DNA of 64,000 bases, from assembly GCF_003385955.1 (NCBI RefSeq), contig NZ_QRDW01000003.1, positions 62,001 through 126,000 of the forward strand. Reading direction: 5' to 3'. Each line of letters opens with the position of its first letter. The stretch's first letter is position 1. Source of the DNA: Aestuariispira insulae. Lineage in GTDB: Bacteria; Pseudomonadota; Alphaproteobacteria; UBA8366; Aestuariispiraceae. The notes beneath the pieces are model-generated. The model did not search any database. It worked only from the letters and a program-made list of their open reading frames with translations, and was not told the origin of the DNA. The position numbers and the translations under genes are program-made. Shown one piece after another: positions 48,950 through 57,582 of the stretch.

Positions 48950-49537
48950 TTAGTCCCGTTCCAAGCTGTCCACCAGCGCGCGGGCACTTCTCACCGCCGC
49001 CTTTCCATAATGCGCGGGCAGGGCAAGAGGCGTCATTGCCTCATGGCTGAAATAGATGCTGGCCAACCCATAAGCCACCGCCCAGCATCGGGCCTGGTCA
49101 CGTTCAGGATAGCAATCATGCAGCACCTGGCCCATGGTGCCGACAAACTGATCCAGCCACCCGCTAAAGAGTTGGCGAATAGTGTCATTTCCGATCGACG
49201 CATTGGTCAGTGCCTCAGCGACCGCCAGGGACTGAATATTGGTTTTTTCCACATCATGGAACAGAAAATCAACCAGCGCCCGGCCGCGGCCGCATCTGGG
49301 CAGATGCCGGATCAGTTCTTCTGTCTCGTCACGGTATCGCTCGATTACCCGCCGGGCGAGGGCTTCGAGAATTTCATCCCGGTTGCCGATATAGTGACGC
49401 AGGATGGAACGTTTCATGCCGGCTTCTTCGGCTATGGCCTCCAGCGAACTACCCGCCAAGCCGACCCGCAGAATGCATCGCTCGAACGCATTGAGAATTT
49501 CGTCGGTTCGCTGATCTTTTAGACTGGGGCGAGGCAT
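48950..49537 (-). CDS. TetR-family repressor
   Basis: The 195-residue protein has an N-terminal helix-turn-helix (about 8-52) with the recognition part SLEAIAEEAGMKRSILRHYIGNRDEIL (in part) and an all-helical ligand domain. It is divergent from the membrane hydroxylase gene, and the 125 bp between holds TTGTCA/TGACAA dyads, so it probably represses the neighbouring pair and itself. The ligand is unknown; a sterol-like or fatty compound would fit the hydroxylase. Confidence 0.93.
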   Translation of the reverse strand: MPRPSLKDQRTDEILNAFERCILRVGLAGSSLEAIAEEAGMKRSILRHYIGNRDEILEALARRVIERYRDETEELIRHLPRCGRGRALVDFLFHDVEKTNIQSLAVAEALTNASIGNDTIRQLFSGWLDQFVGTMGQVLHDCYPERDQARCWAVAYGLASIYFSHEAMTPLALPAHYGKAAVRSARALVDSLERD

Positions 49538-49599
49538 TTTTACCGGTTTCTCACGAAAATGGAACTGTCGGTATCTTTGGTATTGTTAATTTTCTTTAT

Positions 49600-49649
49600 T
49601 GACAATCTATATTTTTAGCCACATGTAAATTGTCATCTTTGACAATTTA
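49600..49649. promoter_or_regulatory. Candidate TetR operator dyads
   Basis: A 10-bp inverted repeat TAAATTGTCA-TCTT-TGACAATTTA (49626-49649) sits 14 bp before the hydroxylase ATG at 49663, with a related half-site TTGACAAT near 49600. The position over a likely promoter fits control by the divergent TetR protein. TTGACA is also a -35-like hexamer. Confidence 0.6.
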
Positions 49650-49662
49650 TGGATACTCCCGC

Positions 49663-50544
49663 ATGCAACCCTCTTTTGAGTCCTGGATGTATCAATTGGA
49701 GACTGTTGATTTGACGATCGCAGCCGCGATCTTAAGCATCGAACTGGTCCGGGATCTGCTGACCCGTCGCATCAGTTGGAATGGATTGGGGGATATCCTG
49801 GCCAGCCTCAGCACCCAAATCCCTTTTTTCCTGGTTTCCAGCCTGACCGTCGGTGGCGCCATCCTCCTCTATTACACACTTTGGTACGTGACACCGGTGC
49901 ATCTACCCAACAACATCTGGACCATCGCTGCAGCGATCCTGGTTGCTGATTTTGCCTATTACTGGGAGCATCGGGCGGCCCATCGGGTGCGGATCTTCTG
50001 GTTTTCACATGCGGTGCATCACAGCGCGCCCAAAATGAATGTGGCTGTCGCCTATCGGTTTGGACCGTTTGAACCCTTGATGTCGGTCCCTTTTCATGCC
50101 CCCATGGTCTTGCTGGGCTTTGATCCGCTGCTGGTGATATTTGCAGAACTTATGGTACTGTCCTACCAAACTTGGTTACATACGGAGCTGATCGGAAAGC
50201 TCGGTTTTCTCGATCGAATTTTCAATACCCCCTCCAATCACAGGGTCCATCACGGCAGCAACGATGCCTATCTGGACAAAAATTATGGCGGCATCCTGAT
50301 CCTCTGGGACAGATTGTTTGGCACTTATGCCGCCGAAGAAGAAAAAGTCGTTTACGGCCTCACCACACAGATAGAGACAGTCAACCCGATCAAGGTTTGG
50401 TTTTCAGAACTGCCGGGCCTATGGCGGGATTTGATCCGTGCACGCACCGCAGGCGACGTGGCAGGCTATCTTTTTCGACCACCGGGCTGGGAGCCTTCCG
50501 GAGAAAAAGGGCAGGGAAAAAATGTAACGATTCCAAATGGGTAA
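49663..50544 (+). CDS. Fatty acid hydroxylase / sterol desaturase-family protein
   Basis: These membrane di-iron enzymes hydroxylate or desaturate lipids. The 293-residue product has several membrane helices and the three His motifs: YYWEHRAAHR, SHAVHHSAP and NHRVHHGSND. ATG 49663 lies just after the operator dyad. It overlaps the ABC-type gene by eight bases and is probably in one transcript with it. The substrate is unknown; fatty acid or carotenoid hydroxylation are both possible. Confidence 0.88.
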   Translation: MQPSFESWMYQLETVDLTIAAAILSIELVRDLLTRRISWNGLGDILASLSTQIPFFLVSSLTVGGAILLYYTLWYVTPVHLPNNIWTIAAAILVADFAYYWEHRAAHRVRIFWFSHAVHHSAPKMNVAVAYRFGPFEPLMSVPFHAPMVLLGFDPLLVIFAELMVLSYQTWLHTELIGKLGFLDRIFNTPSNHRVHHGSNDAYLDKNYGGILILWDRLFGTYAAEEEKVVYGLTTQIETVNPIKVWFSELPGLWRDLIRARTAGDVAGYLFRPPGWEPSGEKGQGKNVTIPNG

Positions 50545-51409
50545 AAGCGACATCAGCATCGCCTGGATCATCCGGCATTATCCGGGCACGATGATGGTAA
50601 CCTGGGGACTAATCCTGTTGGAAGCCGGTCTGATCGTCAGCTTTCCCTTACTGATCGGTGCTGCGATTGACGATCTTGGGCAAATGAAGCTGACTGGCCT
50701 GGCGGCGCTGACCGGGTTATGCGTGACGGTTCTGGCGGCCGGGGCGGGCCGGCGTTTTTTTGATACCAGAGCCTATGCCCGACTGTATCAGGATCTGGCA
50801 AAATCCATTCATATCAAAAATATGAAGGCAGCAACCACCCTCAGCCGGACCAGCGCCAGGATCGGCATGCTGGATGAGGTTATTGCCTATTTTGAGCAGG
50901 ATCTTCCCGCTTTCATCGACAGTCTGGTCAGCTTCACCGGCATTCTCGTTATCCTATGGGTCGTGAATCTCCCGCTTGCCATTACCGCCTGCCTATCCAC
51001 AACAGCGATCCTGCTGATATACGTTCTGGCCGAACGGCCGATCCGGCGGCTGAACCGTGGCCAGAATATTGAACTGGAACGACAGCTTGGCGCCCTGGCT
51101 TCTAACCGCGAAACCAGCGCCGCAGATCATTTCCGCAGGCTGTCAAAATGGCGCATCAGGCTCTCGGATCTGGAAACGGTGAATTATTCTTCCGTTTGGC
51201 TCATTCTCACCCTGTTGATCATCGCCGGACTGTGGGTTATTGGGCGGGATAGGGACATGACAGACGGAGAGAAACTGGCCGCCATAATGTATATTTTTCA
51301 GTATATTGAAGGGGTTATGGCATTTCCCTTGCTATATCAGCAATTTCTCCGGATCAGCGAGATCACCCAGAGATTATCCCCAACCAAGATAATTTCGACA
51401 CCGAAATAA
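50537..51409 (+). CDS. ABC transporter six-TM domain protein without NBD
   Basis: The 290-residue protein matches the standalone ABC 6-TM family (ABC_membrane_3 type), having the TM region of an exporter but no Walker A, ABC signature or Walker B. Visible elements: two TMs near the start (MVTWGLILLEAGLIVSFPLLIG), the coupling region (KSIHIKNMKAATTLSRTSA), and TMs ending at about 275. It overlaps the hydroxylase gene and shares its likely regulation. It may pair with an NBD elsewhere or act as a lipid-sensing membrane protein. Confidence 0.8.
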   Translation: MGKSDISIAWIIRHYPGTMMVTWGLILLEAGLIVSFPLLIGAAIDDLGQMKLTGLAALTGLCVTVLAAGAGRRFFDTRAYARLYQDLAKSIHIKNMKAATTLSRTSARIGMLDEVIAYFEQDLPAFIDSLVSFTGILVILWVVNLPLAITACLSTTAILLIYVLAERPIRRLNRGQNIELERQLGALASNRETSAADHFRRLSKWRIRLSDLETVNYSSVWLILTLLIIAGLWVIGRDRDMTDGEKLAAIMYIFQYIEGVMAFPLLYQQFLRISEITQRLSPTKIISTPK

Positions 51410-51742
51410 TTATTGATCCGGGCCTGCCGCAGCCGTCAGGATCGACCCGTACAGGGTCTCGGCCCGCTCGCGATTCAAGGCACCAAGGTCAGTCGGCGGG
51501 GTCAGCCGGTCCAGCATGGTCTGGATTTCATCATTGCTGACCGGGTTTTTGGCCGCAATGGCCGCCACCACCGCCGCAAGGCCCAGGGTCGCAGCGGTGC
51601 TTTCGCTCAACAGGGTTTCCAGCGAGCGGATCGAGGTCCGGATCTTTTCCAGGTCATTCTTGACCGCCAGATTGTCCCCCAATGCAGCTTCAACCCGTTC
51701 CAGGGCGGCTGCGACGGCGGTTACACTCACGCCTTCAGTCAT
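51410..51742 (-). CDS. Small helical protein of unknown function (110 aa)
   Basis: I do not recognise a family. The product is Ala-, Leu- and Glu-rich with predicted helices (VAAALERVEAALGDNL, DEIQTMLDRL). ATG 51742 has GGAGAGTTAAC upstream, a good site. It ends one base from the convergent ABC-type gene. Composition resembles small DUF proteins or a phasin-like coil, but I would not assign it. Confidence 0.55.
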   Translation of the reverse strand: MTEGVSVTAVAAALERVEAALGDNLAVKNDLEKIRTSIRSLETLLSESTAATLGLAAVVAAIAAKNPVSNDEIQTMLDRLTPPTDLGALNRERAETLYGSILTAAAGPDQ

Positions 51743-51808
51743 GTTAACTCTCCAAATATATCAAATGCCTGATTGGCAATACTTAAAGTAATTTATTGAT
51801 TTTTTGCC

Positions 51809-53059
51809 TTAGAGCGCTTCGCCCCGGACCAACCGGGGCAGGTCACCAACCACCCCCATGGCATGGCGCATGAAGAGCTTTTTCAAGGGCGGCAGCTTGT
51901 TGACCGCCGCCAGCCCCATGTCACGGGCCAGGCGCAGCGGTTGATTATCATTGGAGAAGAGCCGCAGCAAGCCATCGCAGACGGTCGCCAGCATCACATT
52001 GTCGAACCGGCGCCATTGTTCGTATTTTTCCAGCACCATCGGCCCCCCTAGATCCAGCCCCAACCGTTTGGCATCCACCAAGACTTCGGCCAGCGCCGCC
52101 ACATCGCGGATCCCCATGTTAAAGCCCTGTCCGGCGATGGGATGAATGCCATGGCCGGAATCTCCGGCTAATACCAGGCGTTCCGACAGATAAGTACTGG
52201 CCAGGGAAAAGCTCAACGGATAGGAAAAGCGCGGCCCCGTCAGGCGGATCTTACCCAGCCAGTCCCCGAATTTTTCTGACAATTCCGCCAGAAAGGCCAC
52301 ATCATCAAGCGCCATCAACTGCTTAACCACTCTGGGGTCTTCCGACCAGACGATATTAGAACGGTTATCGGTCATGGGCAGCATGGCAAAGGGGCCAGTT
52401 GGCTGAAACAGCTCAACCGCGACCCCCTCATGGTCACGCTCATGCTCGACCGTGCAAACAATCGCGGTCTGGTCATATTTCCAGGTCGTCTGGCTGATAC
52501 CGGCCGCTTCACGGATCGGGGAAAACTTGCCATCGGCCGCCACCGCCAGATCTGCCCGGATCACCCGGCCGTCGGACAAATGCGCCTCGGCATAACCCCG
52601 CTGCCGGTCCAGGCTCTCAACTGCCACAGGAGAGATCAGAATCAGATTCTCCAGCGTTTGCGCCAGTTTGAACAGGCCGACCCGGGTCACCCGGTTCTCA
52701 ATGATATAGCCCAGAGGCTCATCGCCCAGATCACGATGGTCATAATGCAGAAACAGCGGTGAAATCCCTTCAATCTGGTTACCATCCACCACACGCACAT
52801 CACGGATCGGGGAAACATCCGCCTCAATCAGATCCCAGAGGCCGATCCCCTTGAAAACCTGGGCGGACCCATAGGAAATGGCAGAGGCTCGGCCATCATA
52901 GGCTCCTTCCTGCTGTTCGGCCGGCGCATCGCGGTCAATCACCACGACATCAAGGCCGGCTTTTGCCAGGGCACAGCCCAGGGTCATGCCGACAAGGCCT
53001 CCCCCCGCGATCAGGACATCATGGCGGGCAGGGATTTGTTTTGGTTCAGCAGGGGACAT
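51809..53059 (-). CDS. UbiH/Coq6-family FAD hydroxylase
   Basis: This is a flavin monooxygenase of ubiquinone ring hydroxylation. The 416-residue product has the FAD dinucleotide motif (DVLIAGGGLVGMTLGCALAKAG, given in part), the ADGKFSPIR segment of the DG motif, and the GD motif LVLAGDSGHGIHPIAGQGFNMG (in part). Which ring carbon it hydroxylates (UbiH, UbiF, UbiL or UbiI type) cannot be told from sequence alone; coq7 at 27.5 kb would cover C6. The ATG at 53059 is preferred over the TTG at 53068. Confidence 0.88.
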   Translation of the reverse strand: MSPAEPKQIPARHDVLIAGGGLVGMTLGCALAKAGLDVVVIDRDAPAEQQEGAYDGRASAISYGSAQVFKGIGLWDLIEADVSPIRDVRVVDGNQIEGISPLFLHYDHRDLGDEPLGYIIENRVTRVGLFKLAQTLENLILISPVAVESLDRQRGYAEAHLSDGRVIRADLAVAADGKFSPIREAAGISQTTWKYDQTAIVCTVEHERDHEGVAVELFQPTGPFAMLPMTDNRSNIVWSEDPRVVKQLMALDDVAFLAELSEKFGDWLGKIRLTGPRFSYPLSFSLASTYLSERLVLAGDSGHGIHPIAGQGFNMGIRDVAALAEVLVDAKRLGLDLGGPMVLEKYEQWRRFDNVMLATVCDGLLRLFSNDNQPLRLARDMGLAAVNKLPPLKKLFMRHAMGVVGDLPRLVRGEAL

Positions 53060-53279
53060 GTAAGGCAACCGCTTAGCTGGATTGACGATGCCCTAGGAAT
53101 AGCCAATTGCCCCCATAAGTCCAGATGCAAAAGCGCCGCACCATTGTGATTATAATTTAATCACTTTTTATATAGTGACTAATATTTAATCATCATGAAG
53201 CACATTAATCCTAATTGATTAGTTTAGATATCTTTCATTAATAACTGTTTTATTTATGTTTTATGCCAAGTTCATAAAA

Positions 53280-53296
53280 CTGGCACAGCCCTTGAA
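53280..53296 (+). promoter_or_regulatory. Sigma-54-like -24/-12 promoter for glnK
   Basis: TGGCACAGCCCTTGA has the -24 GG (TGGCAC) and -12 element (TTGA in place of TTGC) at the canonical ten-base spacing. It lies about 80 bp before glnK and suits NtrC-controlled nitrogen genes. Confidence 0.7.
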
Positions 53297-53314
53297 ATAG
53301 AGTGGGAAATGTGA

Positions 53315-53713
<399 letters not shown>

Positions 53714-53729
53714 CGGTAAAAGGAATGGA

Positions 53730-55103
53730 ATGATGACAATGATCAAAAAACTTTCGAAAAATGCGGGAAAGATCACCGGCCTGGGCGCTGTGCTTGCGTT
53801 GGCTTTCTCAGCACCCGCCCATGCCGAAGTTTCCGCTGAAACCGGCTATATCCTCAACACCTTCTCTTTCCTGGTGAATGGCGCGCTGGTCATGTGGATG
53901 GCCGCAGGTTTTGCCATGCTTGAATCCGGCCTTGTCCGATCCAAGAACACCGCCACCATCTGTTTGAAAAACATCGCGCTCTATTCCATCGCAGGCTTGA
54001 TGTTCTATCTCGTCGGCTATGGCCTGATGTATACCGATGTTTCCGGATATATAGGTTCACTGGCCGGTGCCTTCTACAACCCGAGCGACGCCGAATTAGC
54101 GCTGCTGGGTGCGGAAGAAGCCACCGCAGAACAGGTCGCAGCCGTGGTCGGGAACGGTTATTCCGTTGCCTCCGACTGGTTCTTCCAGATGGTTTTTGTC
54201 GCCACTGCGGCCTCCATCGTGTCCGGTACCCTGGCAGAGCGCATCAAGCTTTGGCCCTTCCTGATCTTCACCATCGTTCTGACCGGCATCATCTATCCGA
54301 TCCAGGGATCCTGGACCTGGGGTGGCGGCTGGCTCTCCGAAATGGGTTTCTCCGACTTTGCCGGTTCTTCCATCGTCCATAGTGTTGGCGGCTGGGCGGC
54401 CCTGGTCGGGGCCATCATCCTGGGTTCCCGCCGGGGCAAATATGGCAAAGACGGCTCCATCCATCCGATGCCGGGTGCCAATCTGCCCCTTGCCACGCTT
54501 GGCACCTTCATCCTGTGGCTCGGTTGGTTCGGTTTCAACGGCGGTTCCGTGCTGGCCCTGGACAGTGCCGCCAATGCCACCTGGATGGCGATTGTCTTCA
54601 CCAATACCAACCTGGCGGCGGCGGCCGGCGTTGTGGTCGCCATGATCCTGACCCAACTGATTTATAAAAAGATCGATCTGACCATGTCACTCAACGGCGC
54701 CATCGGCGGTCTGGTTGCCATCACCGCCGGCCCGGATCTGACAAATCACTTTCTGTCGATCATTGTCGGCGGCATTGGCGGCGTTCTGGTTGTGGTCAGT
54801 GTGCCGGTGCTGGACAAACTCAAAATCGACGATGTTGTCGGCGCGATCCCGGCGCATTTGGTATGCGGCATCTGGGGCACGCTGGCGGTCGGCATCTTCG
54901 GGGCAGGCGACATTGGCACCCAGATCATCGGTATCCTGGCGATCGGCGCCTTTGCCGCCGGCACCAGCACCATCTTGTGGCTGGCCCTCAAATTCACTGT
55001 GGGCATCCGTGTCCATGAAGAAGACGAGATGCTGGGCCTGGATAAGGTCGAGCTGGGCATGGAGGCCTATCCCGAATTCGGCAGCGGCTCCCAGACCATC
55101 TAA
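53730..55103 (+). CDS. amtB: Ammonium transporter
   Basis: AmtB is a trimeric inner-membrane channel for ammonium. The 457-residue product has a signal peptide-like start (GLGAVLALAFSAPAHAEV), then the Amt core with VHSVGGWAALVGAI, the conserved His pair region (twin His in VHS and in AHLVCG), NGAIGGLVAITAG and GIRVHEEDEMLGLD at the C-terminus. AGGA six bases before ATG 53730 marks the start. A terminator follows. Confidence 0.97.
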   Translation: MMTMIKKLSKNAGKITGLGAVLALAFSAPAHAEVSAETGYILNTFSFLVNGALVMWMAAGFAMLESGLVRSKNTATICLKNIALYSIAGLMFYLVGYGLMYTDVSGYIGSLAGAFYNPSDAELALLGAEEATAEQVAAVVGNGYSVASDWFFQMVFVATAASIVSGTLAERIKLWPFLIFTIVLTGIIYPIQGSWTWGGGWLSEMGFSDFAGSSIVHSVGGWAALVGAIILGSRRGKYGKDGSIHPMPGANLPLATLGTFILWLGWFGFNGGSVLALDSAANATWMAIVFTNTNLAAAAGVVVAMILTQLIYKKIDLTMSLNGAIGGLVAITAGPDLTNHFLSIIVGGIGGVLVVVSVPVLDKLKIDDVVGAIPAHLVCGIWGTLAVGIFGAGDIGTQIIGILAIGAFAAGTSTILWLALKFTVGIRVHEEDEMLGLDKVELGMEAYPEFGSGSQTI

Positions 55104-55165
55104 GGAAACCAATTTCCAGAATTTTCAACCTCCTCCAACTAGGGACTTCCGAGACCCGCAACTTG

Positions 55166-55196
55166 CCCCGGTGCATTGCACCGGGGTCTTTTTTTA
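55166..55196 (+). terminator. Intrinsic terminator after amtB
   Basis: CCCCGGTG, loop CATTG, CACCGGGG, then TCTTTTTTT; 62 bp past the amtB stop. Confidence 0.95.
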
Positions 55197-55232
55197 GGGG
55201 ACCTAAGCCTTTGTAAATCCAATGAGAGAGTA

Positions 55233-55255
55233 GGGGAGGGGAGGGGAGGGGCGGG
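55233..55255 (+). repeat. G-quadruplex-type (GGGGA)4 tract
   Basis: Four GGGG runs each separated by a single A (55233-55251), then CGGG (to 55255). It lies just past the amtB terminator and 13 bp from the end of the solute-binding pseudogene. It fits the rules of a G-quadruplex; a replication or transcription effect is inferred. Confidence 0.85.
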
Positions 55256-55267
55256 CAGGCCCCCCTG

Positions 55268-56085
55268 TCATTCCGCCTCTTTTGGCAGCGGGGGTGCCTG
55301 TGCCGCAATACGCCGCCTGGCTTCCTCATATTCCTCTTGGACGATCCTTGAAACCGTGCCGTTACGCCGCAACGCCCCCAGGGTTTCATTGAAACCGTCC
55401 ACGAGGGCGGCACAGGGATTTTCGGCAGCAAACCCCATGTGGAGCAGCATGATATTCACGTGGTTATGCAACATGGAAAACCGCTGCCGGTAGGTCGGGA
55501 TTCCATCAAGGGCAACACAGAATAATAGCGGTGCAGCCCGAAATCCGCCCGCCCGACCAGGACCATGCGCATCACATTATCCAGCCCCGGCACTTGATAG
55601 ACCGTGGCTTCCTTTTCCAGGAACGCGTCCAAAAACTCACCCCAGCTGTTCCCACGGGTGGTGGCAATGGTCAAATTGCGCATATCGTCCCAATTTACAT
55701 AGCTCAAAGCCGCGTCCCACCTTTTGACCAGAACCACCTCATCCACGGCATAAAACTCTGTGAAACGGATGAAGGTTTCGCGTTTTGACGTTTTGGGCAG
55801 CGCCACCAGAAGATCCAGCTCGCCCCCGCGCAAAAGGGCGATATTGCGCTTCAAAGGCCCGGTGAAACGAACATTTAGCTTCACTCCGTTGGCCTCGGCG
55901 ACCTGCTCTGCGATCCGGATGGAGGCGCCACGCAACTCCCCGCCATCCTGCCAGGACCAGGGCGCGAATTCAGGATTGCCGGAAATGCGCAGGGTCTTGC
56001 AACCCGCCATTGGATCGGCATGTGTGACGTCCGGAACTTGCATTCCCAGCAATGCAGCCAACATCATCCCGAAGCGGTAAATCAT
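55268..56085 (-). pseudogene. Solute-binding protein gene with a one-base frameshift
   Basis: The gene encodes a periplasmic amino-acid-type binding protein (SBP_bac_3). The first part has a signal peptide (GMMLAALLGMQVP), the start ISGNPEFAPWSWQ and the ligand core to GRADFGLHRYYSVLPL. After this the frame is lost: a CCC run (GGG at 55510-55512 on the plus strand) seems to have lost one C; with four C's the protein would continue VLPLDGIPTYRQRFSML to KEAE. The ATG at 56085 fits better than that at 56118. The gene follows amtB convergently. A sequencing or assembly error is the alternative. Confidence 0.8.
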
Positions 56086-56255
56086 CTCTCTCCCGCAGTT
56101 TGCCGATCTCTGTCCCACCCCCTGACTGCCCGATTATCCAATCCAAGCGTTAAATAATCATCAAGATTAGCCGCTTGCTGAGTGCCATCCCAGCCGCTAA
56201 CTTAGGCGCCCCGGATTCACCTCTTGTTCCCCTTTCAGACCAGTTATGAAAACCC

Positions 56256-57470
56256 ATGCCACAGTCCGAACTCACGCAGCTTCATGATTATCCCTACCGC
56301 CGCCTGGCGGCATTGCTGGGCGATGCCCCGGCGGGAATGGATGTCATCAACACCCATATCGGAGAGCCGCAAAACCCGGCCCCTGCGATGGTTGCTGACA
56401 CGGTCGCCCAACATGCCGACCTCTGGTCGAAATACCCACCGCTGAAGGGCACAGCCGACTATCGGCAGGCCGTTGCCGATTTTTTGACCCGGCGCTATCG
56501 CCTTGATGCGGGATTCATCGATCCCGACAAAAACATCCTGCCGGTGGCCGGGACACGCGAAGCCCTGTTCCAGACGGCCCTGCTGGCCGCCAGTCGCAAG
56601 CGCGACCGGCTTGATGCCGGGCAGACACCGATTATCTGCCTGCCCAATCCGCTCTATCATGTTTATTTCGGCGGCGCCCTCATGGCCCATGCGGAGATCA
56701 TTGCAGTCGATGCCGTTGCCGAGAATAATTTTGTACCGGATTATGAAGCCCTTTCGCCGGAGATTCTGGACCGGATCGCGCTTGTCTATCTGTGCAGCCC
56801 CGGCAATCCGACCGGCACGGTTGCCAGCCTGGACCGGCTCAAGGCGATGATCACCGCCGCCAGACGCCATGATTTCATTCTCGCGGTCGACGAATGCTAT
56901 TCGGAGATCTGGTTCGATACACCGCCCGCCGGCGGCGTGGAGGCCTGTGCGGCGCTCGGCGGCGGACTGGAAAACGTGATTGTGCTCAATTCCCTGTCCA
57001 AGCGTTCCTCCGCGCCAGGCCTCCGCTGTGGCTTTGTGGCCGGCGAGGCTGGCCTGATGGAAGATTTCGCCATGCTGCGCGGCTATGGCGGGGTGCAGGT
57101 GCCTGGTCCACTGATGGCAGCGGGCACAGCGCTCTGGCAGGATGAACGCCACGCCCAGGAGAACCGCGACCTCTATGCCAATCTTGTCGCGACCGCCGAA
57201 CGGATCCTTGGCGAATATCCGGGGTTCCAGCGGCCCGAAGCGGCCTTTTTCCTGTGGCTGGATGTTTCCCACGCCGGATTGACCGGCGAAGAAGCCGCCA
57301 AGCGATTGTGGGAGGAGCAGGCGCTCAAATGCCTGCCCGGGCGCTATATGTCGCGCCGCAGAGCGGACAATACCAGCCCCGGTGACGCCTTTATCCGGGT
57401 GGCGCTGGTGCATGACAATGCTATTGTGGAAGAGGCCTGCCGCCGCATTGCCGCCATATTGGAATTGTAA
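56256..57470 (+). CDS. PLP-dependent aminotransferase (DapC/DapL-like)
   Basis: The 404-residue product is a fold-I aminotransferase of class I/II. It has the PLP Lys in LNSLSKRSSAPGLRCGF (about 249), LCSPGNPTGT, and the Asp/Tyr in LAVDECYSEIWFD. In Alphaproteobacteria such a gene often sits next to ftsK and is annotated as an aminotransferase of the succinyldiaminopimelate type, but the substrate is not proven here. No strong ribosome site is seen. A weak hairpin follows before ftsK. Confidence 0.88.
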   Translation: MPQSELTQLHDYPYRRLAALLGDAPAGMDVINTHIGEPQNPAPAMVADTVAQHADLWSKYPPLKGTADYRQAVADFLTRRYRLDAGFIDPDKNILPVAGTREALFQTALLAASRKRDRLDAGQTPIICLPNPLYHVYFGGALMAHAEIIAVDAVAENNFVPDYEALSPEILDRIALVYLCSPGNPTGTVASLDRLKAMITAARRHDFILAVDECYSEIWFDTPPAGGVEACAALGGGLENVIVLNSLSKRSSAPGLRCGFVAGEAGLMEDFAMLRGYGGVQVPGPLMAAGTALWQDERHAQENRDLYANLVATAERILGEYPGFQRPEAAFFLWLDVSHAGLTGEEAAKRLWEEQALKCLPGRYMSRRRADNTSPGDAFIRVALVHDNAIVEEACRRIAAILEL

Positions 57471-57479
57471 ACGGGCCAA

Positions 57480-57502
57480 GCCGGAACATTCCGGTCTTTT
57501 AC
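57480..57502 (+). terminator. Weak terminator before ftsK
   Basis: CCGGA-ACAT-TCCGG followed by TCTTTT, just past the aminotransferase stop. The short stem makes it weak. Confidence 0.45.
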
Positions 57503-57582
57503 GTGAAGCTGGAACGACTATTTTAAGACAGGTTTGGGAATTGGGGCCGAACATTCATTCGGGGTTAGTGTAAAAAAGAGCC

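Noticed and set aside
56244-57554. 436-codon minus-strand frame opposite the aminotransferase
   Set aside because: Antisense shadow over a complete PLP enzyme, no domain or signal recognised.
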